DNA of 41,944 nucleotides. Origin: CAYVFC01 sp964450715 (GTDB lineage: Bacteria > Myxococcota_A > Polyangia > Polyangiales > JAFGIB01). The translations under genes and the position numbers were made by a program. Location of the stretch: contig CAYVFC010000070.1 in assembly GCA_964450715.1 (NCBI GenBank), positions 1-41,944 on the forward strand, given 5' to 3'. Below the pieces are notes generated by a model. It was not told where the DNA came from, did not search any database, and worked only from the letters and a program-made list of their open reading frames with translations. Shown here in pieces: positions 1-8,402 of the stretch. The first letter of the stretch is position 1. Every line of letters begins with the position of its first letter.

Positions 1-88
1 TGTTCCAAACCGATCGTAATTCCTTGCCTTTTTCCTTAAGATCCTACCTATGAGTAAAAGCTAAAAAGCTAACCGCGTTCCCTATCCC
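1..88. other. Window edge, no gene seen
   Basis: This AT-richer stretch lies downstream of the AbfD-like gene, which reads toward the window edge. I see no open frame, no clear terminator and no RNA gene in it. Confidence 0.5.
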
Positions 89-1528
89 TCACTCGATCCC
101 GCAGAGCTTCTTGGCCAGCTGCTGCTTTTCCTTCACGTTGGCCAGGCGGGAGATCATGATGCGCTGCGCCTGGGGCGAGCCCGCCCCGTGCATGGACTCG
201 GCCAGGTAGCTCACCGCAGCAGCTCCTACCGTCATGTTCTCGATCAGGCGGAGCATACGCAATCGGTCCTCGGTCGAGACGTCGGCGCGCCCCTTATAGT
301 ACTTCTCCATCCAGGGGCCGACCACCGGAGAACGGAAATCCTTTTCCGAGGGCAGGGTGACGAACAGGCCGCCGGCGATGTCGATGGCCAGCCGGGCGAT
401 CTCGAAGGGGAAGCGGGTGACGTTGTGCTTGCAGATGTTGGCCAGCAGGGTGTTCACGCAGTAGGTGCCGCTCGGCTGCCGGTTGCCCTCGTGGGCGCAG
501 GCCAACGAACCGGAGAACAACGTCTCGTTCAGGTGGTTCATCTCCACGATCTTGTCCTTGATGTGCGAAGCCGAGGCCACACCGTTGTACTCGGCGATGG
601 TCTGGGCCGCGCCGATCAGGACGTCGCCCACGCCGGCTTTACAGGCGTAGCTCTGGCGGTGATAGGAGGCGAACTGCTCCACCAGCTGGCCGGCAAACTC
701 GATCTCCCGGAACATGAAGACGCGCTCCCAGGGGACGAACACGTCCTCGAAGACCACCAGCGCTTCCTGCCCACCGAAATAGAGATTGCCCAGGTCCATC
801 TTGTCACCCTGGATCTTCCTCATGTCGCAGGACTGCCGCCCGATCACGTAGCTGATACCCTCGGCATCGCTGGGAAGCGCGAAGGAGACGGCGAAGTCCC
901 GATCTTTTTCGCTCAGCGCCCGGGTCGGCATCACGATGATCTCCTGGGAGTTGACCGCTCCGGTCTGGTGGCACTTGGCGCCGCGCACCACGATGCCGTC
1001 CTGCTTCTCCTCGACCACGTGCACGAACACATCCGGGTCGGGCTGCTGGTGCGGCGCCAGCGACCGGTCCCCCTTGGTGTCGGTCATGGCACCGTCGCAG
1101 GTGAAGTCGTTCTTCTGGACGTAGTCGAGGTATTTCAGGAAGCGCTTGTTGTACTCGGTGCCGTGCTTGGCATCGATATCATAGGTCACGATGGACAGCG
1201 CGTTCAGCGCGTCCATCCCCACGCAGCGCTGGAAACAACAGCCGGTGCGCGACCCCAGCAGCCGCCCCATCTTGGTCTTGTTGACCAGGTCGGCGGTGCT
1301 CTGGTGGATGTGGGTGAAGCGGTTGACCTTCTCGCCGCTCAGATGCGACGTGGCCGTCATCAGCTGCTCGTGCTCGGGCAGGGCGGCCATCTCGTAGGTC
1401 TTGGCCACCGCGTTCATGGAGGGGCGGATGAGCGGATGGTGGACCGGGTCGTCGATGCGGTCGCCGAACAGGTAGACCTTCAGGTTCAGCTTTCCCAGGC
1501 TCTTCTCGTACTGCTCGGGAGTCATCAT
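89..1528 (-). CDS. abfD: 4-hydroxybutyryl-CoA dehydratase / 4-hydroxyphenylacetate 3-hydroxylase family protein
   Basis: A protein of about 479 residues covering the whole AbfD/HpaB flavoprotein fold. AbfD dehydrates 4-hydroxybutyryl-CoA to crotonyl-CoA using FAD and a [4Fe-4S] cluster, in aminobutyrate fermentation or 4-hydroxybutyrate carbon cycles. Candidate cluster ligands are visible: CCFQRC gives Cys98 and Cys102, and HRQSYAC gives His290 and Cys296 (numbered from the chosen start). This set argues for the dehydratase branch, because plain HpaB hydroxylases lack the cluster. I chose the ATG at 1526-1528 rather than a start 12 codons upstream because AGGAGG lies 9 bases before it. The gene is divergent from the radical-SAM gene at 1706. 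No other 4-hydroxybutyrate-pathway gene is in the window, so the substrate is not proven; another acyl-CoA dehydratase or isomerase role is possible. Confidence 0.8.
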   Translation of the reverse strand: MMTPEQYEKSLGKLNLKVYLFGDRIDDPVHHPLIRPSMNAVAKTYEMAALPEHEQLMTATSHLSGEKVNRFTHIHQSTADLVNKTKMGRLLGSRTGCCFQRCVGMDALNALSIVTYDIDAKHGTEYNKRFLKYLDYVQKNDFTCDGAMTDTKGDRSLAPHQQPDPDVFVHVVEEKQDGIVVRGAKCHQTGAVNSQEIIVMPTRALSEKDRDFAVSFALPSDAEGISYVIGRQSCDMRKIQGDKMDLGNLYFGGQEALVVFEDVFVPWERVFMFREIEFAGQLVEQFASYHRQSYACKAGVGDVLIGAAQTIAEYNGVASASHIKDKIVEMNHLNETLFSGSLACAHEGNRQPSGTYCVNTLLANICKHNVTRFPFEIARLAIDIAGGLFVTLPSEKDFRSPVVGPWMEKYYKGRADVSTEDRLRMLRLIENMTVGAAAVSYLAESMHGAGSPQAQRIMISRLANVKEKQQLAKKLCGIE

Positions 1529-1705
1529 GAGGCTCGTCCTCCTGGCTGGCGTAGAAAGGCGCAAACGCCGAAGTTCTACCCCGAAGAGCAGCGTTCGTAC
1601 AGCCGCCCGCCCCTCCCGGGATATCTAGCCTCGCGCTGCAAAGAGGTGTATCTTCGCCGTCCAGTAGCGGGCGGCTAGACCGCCTGTTTCCAGCGGAGGA
1701 AAGAG

Positions 1706-3064
1706 ATGGCGGAAGTGTTGAATCCGAGGAACTACTACCGGCTGCCCTGGACGCTGACGGACAACGTGCTGTCCTGGCTGGAGCCGACCAAGCGCTGCAA
1801 CCTGTATTGCGAGGGCTGTTACTCGCGCAACGACAAGAAGAGCGACAAGTCGCTCGAACAGATCCGAGCCGATCTCGACGTCTTCACCACCAAGCGCACC
1901 ACCGACGCCATATCCGTAGCCGGAGGCGATCCCCTGGTGCACCCCGACATCGTGGAGATCGTGCGCATCATCGCCCAGGAGTATGGCCTCAAGCCCATCA
2001 TCAACACCAATGCGCTGGCGCTCACGCCCGAGCTGCTGGGGCAGCTCAAGCGCGCGGGACTGTCGGGATTTACCTTTCACATCGATTCAAGCCAGAGCCG
2101 GCCAGGGTGGAAGGGCAAGAGCGAGCTGGAGCTCAACGAGCTAAGGCTGCACTACGCCGAGATGGTGGCCGAGGCCGGCGGCATCATGGTGAACTTCAAC
2201 TCCACCGTCTTCGACCACACCATCGAACAGGTTCCCGAAATGCTGCGGTGGGCCAGGGAGCACATCGACGTCGTTCACAACATGGTGTTCATCCTCTTCC
2301 GCACCACCCGCACCAATGACTTCGACTACTTCGCCCACGGTAAGCCCATCGATCCCAAGGATCTGGTCTACTACGACGAGGACAAGAACCCGGAGCACAT
2401 CACGGCGCAGCGGCTGGTGGCCCTGATCCGCGAGAGCGACCCGGACTTCGACCCCTGCTCCTACCTGGGTGGGACCAAGGACCCGGATACCTTCAAGTGG
2501 CTGGTCACCGGGCGCGTAGGCAACAAGGAGAAGATCTACGGCTACATCGGCCCGCGCTTCATGGAGCTCATGCAGATAGGTCAGCACCTGCTCACCGGCC
2601 GCTACTCGGCCTACTCGCACCCCGACCTGCTCCGGCACGGCAGAAGCGCCATGCTGGGCGGGGCGCTGCTCGACCCGGGCATCCGCAAGGGCGCGTTGCG
2701 CTACCTGAGCGAGGTGGCGCTCTCCCCCCTGCAGCTGGCCGAGCGGCTCTTCTTCCAGTCCGTGGTCATCATCCAGCCCATCGACATGATGGCCGACGGC
2801 GAGATGAACATGTGCGACGGCTGCCCGGACATGACCGTGCATAACGGGCAGCTGGTCTGGTCCTGCCGGCTGGACGAGCTCAAGCAATTCGGCTGCTTCG
2901 CCACCGCCGCGCCCAAGGCCGCCTGCGGGGCCCGGGTCGAGCCCCTGCGCGAGGTCGCTCGAGCGGAAGGCGAAAACGTGAGCGAGATACGGGAGCTCGC
3001 GGCCTCGGACGGGCTCTCCACCCGGCGGAGCGCCCGGCGCCCTTCGGCCAAGCGTTCCGGTTAG
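1706..3064 (+). CDS. Radical SAM enzyme with C-terminal cysteine-rich region
   Basis: A 452-residue radical-SAM protein. CNLYCEGC supplies the CxxxCxxC cluster ligands Cys31, Cys35 and Cys38, and the motif AGGDP near residue 72 matches the SAM-binding GGE-type loop. The C-terminal third carries CDGC followed by several more cysteines to about residue 412, consistent with a SPASM/twitch-like auxiliary Fe-S cluster; the last 40 residues are polar and probably disordered. The start is supported by GGAGGAAAGAG directly before the ATG. It stands alone, divergent from the AbfD-like gene and followed by a repeat hairpin, with no precursor peptide or partner beside it. The substrate is not identifiable: peptide or small-molecule modification are both possible. 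Confidence 0.85.
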   Translation: MAEVLNPRNYYRLPWTLTDNVLSWLEPTKRCNLYCEGCYSRNDKKSDKSLEQIRADLDVFTTKRTTDAISVAGGDPLVHPDIVEIVRIIAQEYGLKPIINTNALALTPELLGQLKRAGLSGFTFHIDSSQSRPGWKGKSELELNELRLHYAEMVAEAGGIMVNFNSTVFDHTIEQVPEMLRWAREHIDVVHNMVFILFRTTRTNDFDYFAHGKPIDPKDLVYYDEDKNPEHITAQRLVALIRESDPDFDPCSYLGGTKDPDTFKWLVTGRVGNKEKIYGYIGPRFMELMQIGQHLLTGRYSAYSHPDLLRHGRSAMLGGALLDPGIRKGALRYLSEVALSPLQLAERLFFQSVVIIQPIDMMADGEMNMCDGCPDMTVHNGQLVWSCRLDELKQFGCFATAAPKAACGARVEPLREVARAEGENVSEIRELAASDGLSTRRSARRPSAKRSG

Positions 3065-3090
3065 GGCCTCATTTCGAGCTCTCTGACCGT

Positions 3091-3217
3091 GTCATTTCGA
3101 AGCGAAGCGAGAAATCTCGTCGCATCGGGGGAGCTGACGGAGATTTCTCGTCGCCGTCGGCTCCTCGAAATGACAAGTGCCGGAGGTTTTTCGTCGCCGT
3201 CGGCTCCTCGAAATGAC
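3091..3217. repeat. Dispersed hairpin repeat ending in GTCATTTCGA
   Basis: GTCATTTCGA at 3091-3100 pairs with TCGAAATGAC at 3165-3174, with further pairing inside (GCGAGAAATCT against AGATTTCTCG). The right half is repeated directly at about 3189-3217. Hairpins of this GTCATTTCGA type are common dispersed repeats in many bacterial genomes. It lies between two genes converging at 3064 and 3233 and could act as a bidirectional terminator. Confidence 0.7.
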
Positions 3218-3232
3218 GGGTAACGCGCCCCC

Positions 3233-3601
3233 TCAGACGTAGTATCCGTCTCGGTCGCTGCCGTCCGATTCGTCGGCGTCACCGCCGTCCGGTTCGCGCT
3301 CGCCCTGCTCGCCGGGCAACGTCATGCAGCGGCGGGACCGCAGCGAACGGGCCGCGTCCAGATCCAGCCGAGCGCCGACCAGCCCAGGCCCGCCGGAAAC
3401 GGCCGCTACCAACCCCTTCATGGTCAACCGCGCCCGCGACGCGTCCACCAGCCCCCGGCTCTCCAGCTCCAGCAGGGCCTCGGCCGCCTGCGATGCGGAT
3501 AGGCCTACGGCACGCCCGACAGAGCTGGCGTCGACCCGCAGGTTAGCCCTGGACAGCGCGAAAACCGCGTAGAGCGTTGCTAGTATGTCTTCCCTTTCCA
3601 T
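3233..3601 (-). CDS. Small winged-helix domain protein
   Basis: A 122-residue protein whose residues 1-70 look like a winged helix: helices around VFALSRANLRVDASSVGRAVGLSA, then a recognition helix and LELESRGLVDASRARLTMKG as the wing. The C-terminal 30 residues are very acidic (repeated Asp, Glu, Gly), ending DGYYV. A role as a small DNA-binding regulator is inferred from shape only. The ATG is preceded immediately by AGAAGGA, an unusually short spacing, so the exact start is uncertain. It converges with the radical-SAM gene, and its 5' end faces the 3' end of the GT39 gene 70 bases away on the same strand. Confidence 0.6.
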   Translation of the reverse strand: MEREDILATLYAVFALSRANLRVDASSVGRAVGLSASQAAEALLELESRGLVDASRARLTMKGLVAAVSGGPGLVGARLDLDAARSLRSRRCMTLPGEQGEREPDGGDADESDGSDRDGYYV

Positions 3602-3670
3602 TCCTTCTACCTAACACCTACCTGATAACCTGTCCAGTTTCTGACGTTCAGATGTCAGCGCTGGGTTTCC

Positions 3671-6409
3671 TCACAGTCTAGCAGAGACCAGCAGGAACTT
3701 GTTGCAGTCCCTGACCGTGGTCAGCTCGCGCACCTTGCGAGGCGAGAGCAGCGAGCGGAATCGGCCCAGACGCGTATGCTCCAGAATGAAGAAGGCGCGC
3801 TTGCCCTTGTTCTGCTCCATCCACTTCTTGATGGCATCGTTGTTGAGGGAGGTGAACACCGCCACCCGGTTGCCCGAGTAGAAATTCTCGCCTTTCCAGT
3901 TCATCTGCCAGGCGACCAGCGGCTCGGCGGGCCCGGCGCGCTCGCGGTAGTAACGCTCGACAAGCTCCCGTTGTCCCCAGTGCGGCGATAGATCGATCAT
4001 GTATACGTCGAGGGACCAGAAGGCGAATAAGAGGGCCGTCCCCAGCAGGGCCCGCATCAGTAGCGGGCGCAGGAAGTGCAGCGCGGCCAGTGCGCAGCAG
4101 GCGGCGGCGGTGAGCGCGAAACCGGTCAGGATCGGTCGGTAATCGAACTGCTCGGGCCAGGGACGGTCGTAGTTGTAAACGAAGAGGTGGATGAGCCGCT
4201 CGAAGCCGGCCGGGCGCGCCGAGGTCTTCCAGCAGAGGTCGCGGCCGACAAAAGCGGCGAGCACGGCCCCGGCCAAAAGCACGCCTCCGAAGGAGATCCG
4301 CCGGCCCGTCCCGCCGGTCTCCGCGGCGGGAATGCTGTCGTCCGCGCGGTCCATCCAGACGGAAAACGCGGCCAGCGCCACGCCCAGCGCCAGCAGCGAC
4401 AGGCAGGCCCAGACGGGCCAGGGATGCTCGGCGGTCCATCGAGCCGTTTCGGCCATGGCCAGCCCCTCGGGCAGCACGCCGCGCACGTCTCCGTACAAGC
4501 CGGCCAGAGCGAGCACCCAACAGACCGGCGCGAAAAGACCGCTCAGCACGGCCGCGGCGATTCGAGCGGGGGAGCCGTTCCCGGAGCGGTCGCCCAGCAA
4601 CCGGTCCAGGGCCAGGCCGATCAGTACAGCGGCCGGCGGTACGGCCGGAAAGATATAGTGATGAAACTTGGTGACCATGGCGCTGAAAAGGGTGAAGGTG
4701 GCCGCCAGCCAGAGCCCGTTCACCACATATACGTCTCGGCGGCGGCAATCGAGAGCCGGATCGCCTTGCCGCTGTGAGCGCCAGTAGAACCAGCCGGCCA
4801 GCGCCGCCGGCCAGAGGGCGACCCAGGGGAACATGCCGAAACCGAGCTGCTCCAGGAAGTACTGGATGGTGCCCTTGTCGCCATGCACGCCCGCCGCCAA
4901 CCGGTTGATGTGGTCGTGGATCAGCAGGCGGTTGGTGAACCCGTTGCCGTGGCGCATGTACATGGCCACGAACCAGGGCAGGCTCACCACCGAGACGGTG
5001 AGCGCCCCGGCCGCGATGCGCAGCCTGCCCTCCAGCAGCAGCGACCAGCGCTTGCAGGCCAGCAGGTACATGAGCGCGACCAGGCCGGGAAGCCCCACGC
5101 CGGCGATCCCCTTGCCCATGAAGGCGAGCGCGCAGAAGATATAGAAGCCAAACATGTACAGGGCCTGCGCCCGGCGCTCTTTACGCAGCAGCCAGAGCAG
5201 GACCAGCAACCCGATCGACCAGGGCACGGCCTGTGCGGCCGGTTGCATCCACGGCTCCTTGAAGCGCGGCTCCTGCAGCTGCGCGGCCGCGTTGCCCGGA
5301 ACGGTGTCGTTGCCGCCCGAGCCCGAGAGGAACTGGTCCACGTGCCAGGCGAACATCGGGCCGTCGATCAGCGTGACGTTGCGCGTAACCAGGTAGAGGA
5401 TTTGGGGCAGTACCAGCGCGAGCAGCGCGGCGATCACCAGGTGCTGGGTCGAGACCAGCCAGAAGCCGATCCGGTAGCTGCGTACGGTCCGCTCCGGCTG
5501 CTCGCCCACCGCGAGCAGCAACAGCGAGACGGCGACGGTCATGCTGCCGACAAAGGGCATGTCCGAGATGGCCTGGTGCGCCTGAAAGAAGAAATGGGGG
5601 GTGGTGGCGAGCACCAGCCCGCAGATCAGGGCCGCCCGGCGCGAGAAGTAGCGGGCGGTGGCGGCGTACACAGCCATCAGCGCGCCCACGCTCAGCAGGT
5701 AAGTGGGGGTGCGGATGATCCACTCCACGTGCGCGGAGACCCGGTCCGGGCGGAAATCCAGCGAAGTCGCACGCCAGGTCAACGCCTCGGACCAGAAGAT
5801 CAGGATGGGCTTGGACCAGAACCAGCCGTCCTGGGCCCACCAGAGGCTGATCCAGTCATCGCGCGCCAGGATCTCGCGGGCCACCTCCCCGTAGTGGGTC
5901 TCCCAGGGGTCCCAGAGCCCGTAGACCCCTAGCCACGGCAAATAAAGCGCGGAAGCGACCACGAAGAGCAGCAAGCCGGCGCGGCGCACGGCCGATAGCG
6001 CCAGCACGGCCAGAGCCGCGGCGATGACCCAGGGCAAGCGGGCGAAACCGAGCCCCGGGCCGAAAACGGCCAGCAGGCCCGCGGCCACGGGCACGGTGAA
6101 CCTCGGGGTCGCCCAGGCGGGCTCGCCCGGTTTACCGCAACCCACCGTGCGCCACAGAGGGGGAGCGGCGGCCAGGTCGCCCGAAAGCAGCCCGAACGCC
6201 TGCAACAACCCGAACGCGGCCACGGCCAGCGCGGCCAGGCCCCAGAGCGTAGCGTGGGGGAGGTGACCCTGGCGGGCCATCATCACCAGCAGCGCGCCAG
6301 CCCCCAGGGCGAACAGCGAAAGCCCTTTCAGCCAGCGCAGCAGGCCGCTCTTCCCCGCTGTCGAGGTTTCGCCCGTGTCTCGAGCCATTCTTTGCGACGC
6401 CGCGGTCAT
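3671..6409 (-). CDS. GT39-family (ArnT/PMT-like) membrane glycosyltransferase
   Basis: A 912-residue polytopic protein. After two or three N-terminal membrane segments, the first periplasmic loop carries DPWETHYGEVAREIL, matching the acidic catalytic loop of GT-C enzymes that use polyprenyl-phosphate sugars (ArnT, PMT, GT39). It is much longer than ArnT (about 550 residues), with extra membrane helices in the middle and a soluble C-terminal domain of about 100 residues containing VAWQMNWKGENFYSGN. A likely role is periplasmic glycosylation of lipid A, a surface polymer or proteins; the acceptor is unknown. The ATG at 6409 has GAGAGGG 7 bases upstream, inside a CCCTCTCCC hairpin repeat. It is probably transcribed with the two upstream minus-strand genes. 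Confidence 0.85.
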   Translation of the reverse strand: MTAASQRMARDTGETSTAGKSGLLRWLKGLSLFALGAGALLVMMARQGHLPHATLWGLAALAVAAFGLLQAFGLLSGDLAAAPPLWRTVGCGKPGEPAWATPRFTVPVAAGLLAVFGPGLGFARLPWVIAAALAVLALSAVRRAGLLLFVVASALYLPWLGVYGLWDPWETHYGEVAREILARDDWISLWWAQDGWFWSKPILIFWSEALTWRATSLDFRPDRVSAHVEWIIRTPTYLLSVGALMAVYAATARYFSRRAALICGLVLATTPHFFFQAHQAISDMPFVGSMTVAVSLLLLAVGEQPERTVRSYRIGFWLVSTQHLVIAALLALVLPQILYLVTRNVTLIDGPMFAWHVDQFLSGSGGNDTVPGNAAAQLQEPRFKEPWMQPAAQAVPWSIGLLVLLWLLRKERRAQALYMFGFYIFCALAFMGKGIAGVGLPGLVALMYLLACKRWSLLLEGRLRIAAGALTVSVVSLPWFVAMYMRHGNGFTNRLLIHDHINRLAAGVHGDKGTIQYFLEQLGFGMFPWVALWPAALAGWFYWRSQRQGDPALDCRRRDVYVVNGLWLAATFTLFSAMVTKFHHYIFPAVPPAAVLIGLALDRLLGDRSGNGSPARIAAAVLSGLFAPVCWVLALAGLYGDVRGVLPEGLAMAETARWTAEHPWPVWACLSLLALGVALAAFSVWMDRADDSIPAAETGGTGRRISFGGVLLAGAVLAAFVGRDLCWKTSARPAGFERLIHLFVYNYDRPWPEQFDYRPILTGFALTAAACCALAALHFLRPLLMRALLGTALLFAFWSLDVYMIDLSPHWGQRELVERYYRERAGPAEPLVAWQMNWKGENFYSGNRVAVFTSLNNDAIKKWMEQNKGKRAFFILEHTRLGRFRSLLSPRKVRELTTVRDCNKFLLVSARL

Positions 6410-6416
6410 TCAAATT

Positions 6417-6439
6417 CCCTCTCCCCTCCAGGGAGAGGG
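6417..6439. repeat. CCCTCTCCC/GGGAGAGGG hairpin repeat
   Basis: A perfect 9-bp inverted repeat with a 5-base loop. It matches a widespread class of dispersed bacterial repeats of this composition. Read on the minus strand, its GGGGAGAGGG provides the ribosome-binding site of the GT39 gene, so folding of the hairpin could mask that site. Confidence 0.6.
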
Positions 6440-6501
6440 CCAGGGTCAGGGGGATGCGAACCGACTGCGCGTCGGTTTCGGCATTGGGGGTGGGACACTA
6501 A

Positions 6502-6924
6502 TCAATGCCGCTGCGCAGGTCCAGGCTTCTCGCCGGTCACCCGGCCCGCCTCGGCCTCGATCCGTACCGGAGCAGCGGCGGGGACCTCCAGAGCCCTCTC
6601 GAGGCGCGACCGCTTCCCGTCCCGATGCAGCAACTCCACCTTTATCTGGTAGCGCCCCGGTCCCAGCTCGACCCGGCAAGGGACCAGCGGCGGCGCACCC
6701 TCGGGAAAGGCGAGGCGAAGCCCGTGCATCTCGTCGCCGTCCTGAACGAACCGCACCTCCAGCTCGACCACGCTCGCGTGGCCGGAGCCCAGCCGAACCC
6801 GGACCTCGGTCTGGCGCGGACGGCTGTTCCACAGCCCGTGCCCCACCACCAGCAGGGCCGCCACCGCCACCGCCGGCGCCAGCCGGCGGCGCTGCTTCAG
6901 CACAGAGGTCAATCGCGGCGGCAT
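6502..6924 (-). CDS. Membrane-anchored hypothetical protein
   Basis: A 140-residue protein with a basic N-terminus (KQRRR), one hydrophobic segment at about residues 14-30, and a soluble remainder of beta character outside the membrane. I do not recognise the family. The pattern resembles small periplasmic proteins with an immunoglobulin-like fold, for example ELGPGRYQIKVELLHRDGK near residue 87. It begins 18 bases after the ACD-alpha gene ends and precedes the GT39 gene, so it probably belongs to that transcript. Confidence 0.6.
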   Translation of the reverse strand: MPPRLTSVLKQRRRLAPAVAVAALLVVGHGLWNSRPRQTEVRVRLGSGHASVVELEVRFVQDGDEMHGLRLAFPEGAPPLVPCRVELGPGRYQIKVELLHRDGKRSRLERALEVPAAAPVRIEAEAGRVTGEKPGPAQRH

Positions 6925-6942
6925 GGACGGCTGCGCGTCCCT

Positions 6943-8352
6943 TCACCACGGCGTGCGCAGCCGCCTGCTCAGCGCGTCCGCGCACCGTTCCACGGTGGGA
7001 AAGACCGGGTAGCCGGCGTCGAGCAGCTTGCGCTCCAGCGCGAGCCGTTCCTCGTCCAAGGTGGTGCGGAAGAATACCACGGCCACCGGCTTGGTGACCC
7101 GGGCGAAGCCCGCCAGGATCTCGCCGGTGACCATCTCGGCGATGGCCATCGCTCCCTGCTGCCGGGTGGTCACGTACTCGGTCGCCAGCAACAGCACGAA
7201 CAGATCCACCTCCGGATCGGCATCCAGCGCTCCCAGCACCGCGGGGTACTTCTTGAAGTGGTGGAAGGTGGAGGCCATATCCAGGGGATTCTCGATGCTG
7301 GTCCCGGCTCGTTTGATCAATTTATCCAACACCTCCACGGTCGACGGCGAAAAATCGCTCATCTGCAAGCCGCGCCCGGCGAGGATATCGGTGGCAAAAA
7401 CCCCGAACCCGCCGCTGATGGTTACTACCGCCGCCCGGTTGCCCGCGGGGCGCTTCATGCGCTCAAAGATCTGCGCGCTGTCCAGCAACTCGTCCATGCT
7501 GGGCACCACCGGAACGCCGGATTGACGGGCGACCGCCTGCCAGATGCGGTTGGAGCCGGCCAGGGACCCGGTGTGGCTGCAGACGGCCTTTACCCCCTGG
7601 TCGCTGGTCCCGCCCTTCAACATCACCACCGGCTTCCTTGCGGCCGCGTGGTCTAACGCGTGCAAGAAGTCGGCGCCGTCCCGAGCGCCCTCCACGTAGA
7701 GCAGGATCACCCGGGTGGCGGGGTCGTCGGCCAGGTAGCGGAGGAACTCGGCGGCGGTCATGTCGGCCTCGTTGCCGTAGCTGATCGCCTTGCTCACCCC
7801 CATGCCCGTATTATGCGCCATGAACACGGTCGTCATGCAGATACCCCCGCTCTGAGCCACGATCCCCAGCCCGCCCTCCAGCAGGGGCAGGTCGGGACGG
7901 AAGCTCAGGCCGCTCTGTGGACAGAACAGCCCCATACAGTTGGGACCGATCAGGCGCACCCCGGCCCGGGCGGCGACGGAGACCAGCTGTTGCTGCAAGC
8001 GCCGGCCCTGCTCGTCGCCCTCCTCGGCGAATCCACTGGTGAACAGCGACGCGCTTCTTACCCCCTTCTTTCCGCAGTCCTCGATTACCTCCACGGTCTG
8101 CCCGGCGGGTATGGCCAGAATGGCGTGGTCCACCGGTCCGGGCACCTCGGATACCCGGGTATACGTCGGGTATTTCTCCATCCGTTCGCTGGGATGGATG
8201 GCGTAGAGCTCGCCCCGGAACCGTTCGTTGTCCATGGCGGTGATGAACATCTTGCCCCGGCCCCGCGGCTTGTCGCTGGCGCCCACCACCGCCACCGAGC
8301 GGGGATGAAAGATGGCGTCTATCTCGGCATGGGTGGCTCCCGCTCGCTTCAT
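6943..8352 (-). CDS. ADP-forming acyl-CoA synthetase, alpha subunit (CoA-binding/ligase)
   Basis: A 469-residue protein of the NDP-forming acyl-CoA synthetase family. Residues about 15-110 form the Rossmann CoA-binding domain (SVAVVGASDKPRGRGK), followed by a succinyl-CoA-ligase-like fold. VCSHTGSLAG places the phosphorylated His at residue 260, close to His257 of the archaeal alpha subunit. These enzymes convert acyl-CoA, ADP and phosphate to acid, CoA and ATP, or the reverse. The ATP-grasp beta domain is absent from the protein and from the window, so a partner must be encoded elsewhere. GGAGAGAAAGCC precedes the ATG. The gene is divergent from the transketolase operon, with only 50 bases between the starts. 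Confidence 0.85.
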   Translation of the reverse strand: MKRAGATHAEIDAIFHPRSVAVVGASDKPRGRGKMFITAMDNERFRGELYAIHPSERMEKYPTYTRVSEVPGPVDHAILAIPAGQTVEVIEDCGKKGVRSASLFTSGFAEEGDEQGRRLQQQLVSVAARAGVRLIGPNCMGLFCPQSGLSFRPDLPLLEGGLGIVAQSGGICMTTVFMAHNTGMGVSKAISYGNEADMTAAEFLRYLADDPATRVILLYVEGARDGADFLHALDHAAARKPVVMLKGGTSDQGVKAVCSHTGSLAGSNRIWQAVARQSGVPVVPSMDELLDSAQIFERMKRPAGNRAAVVTISGGFGVFATDILAGRGLQMSDFSPSTVEVLDKLIKRAGTSIENPLDMASTFHHFKKYPAVLGALDADPEVDLFVLLLATEYVTTRQQGAMAIAEMVTGEILAGFARVTKPVAVVFFRTTLDEERLALERKLLDAGYPVFPTVERCADALSRRLRTPW

Positions 8353-8366
8353 GGCTTTCTCTCCAT

Positions 8367-8395
8367 TTGCCGCTTTTCGAACCCTTTACTATACA
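8367..8395 (+). promoter_or_regulatory. Sigma-70-type promoter of the transketolase/RLP operon
   Basis: TTGCCG at 8367-8372 and TATACA at 8390-8395 are 17 bases apart. The predicted transcription start is at or within a base or two of the GTG at 8403, so the message would be leaderless. No ribosome-binding site precedes that GTG. Confidence 0.6.
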
Positions 8396-8402
8396 CAGCT
8401 GT

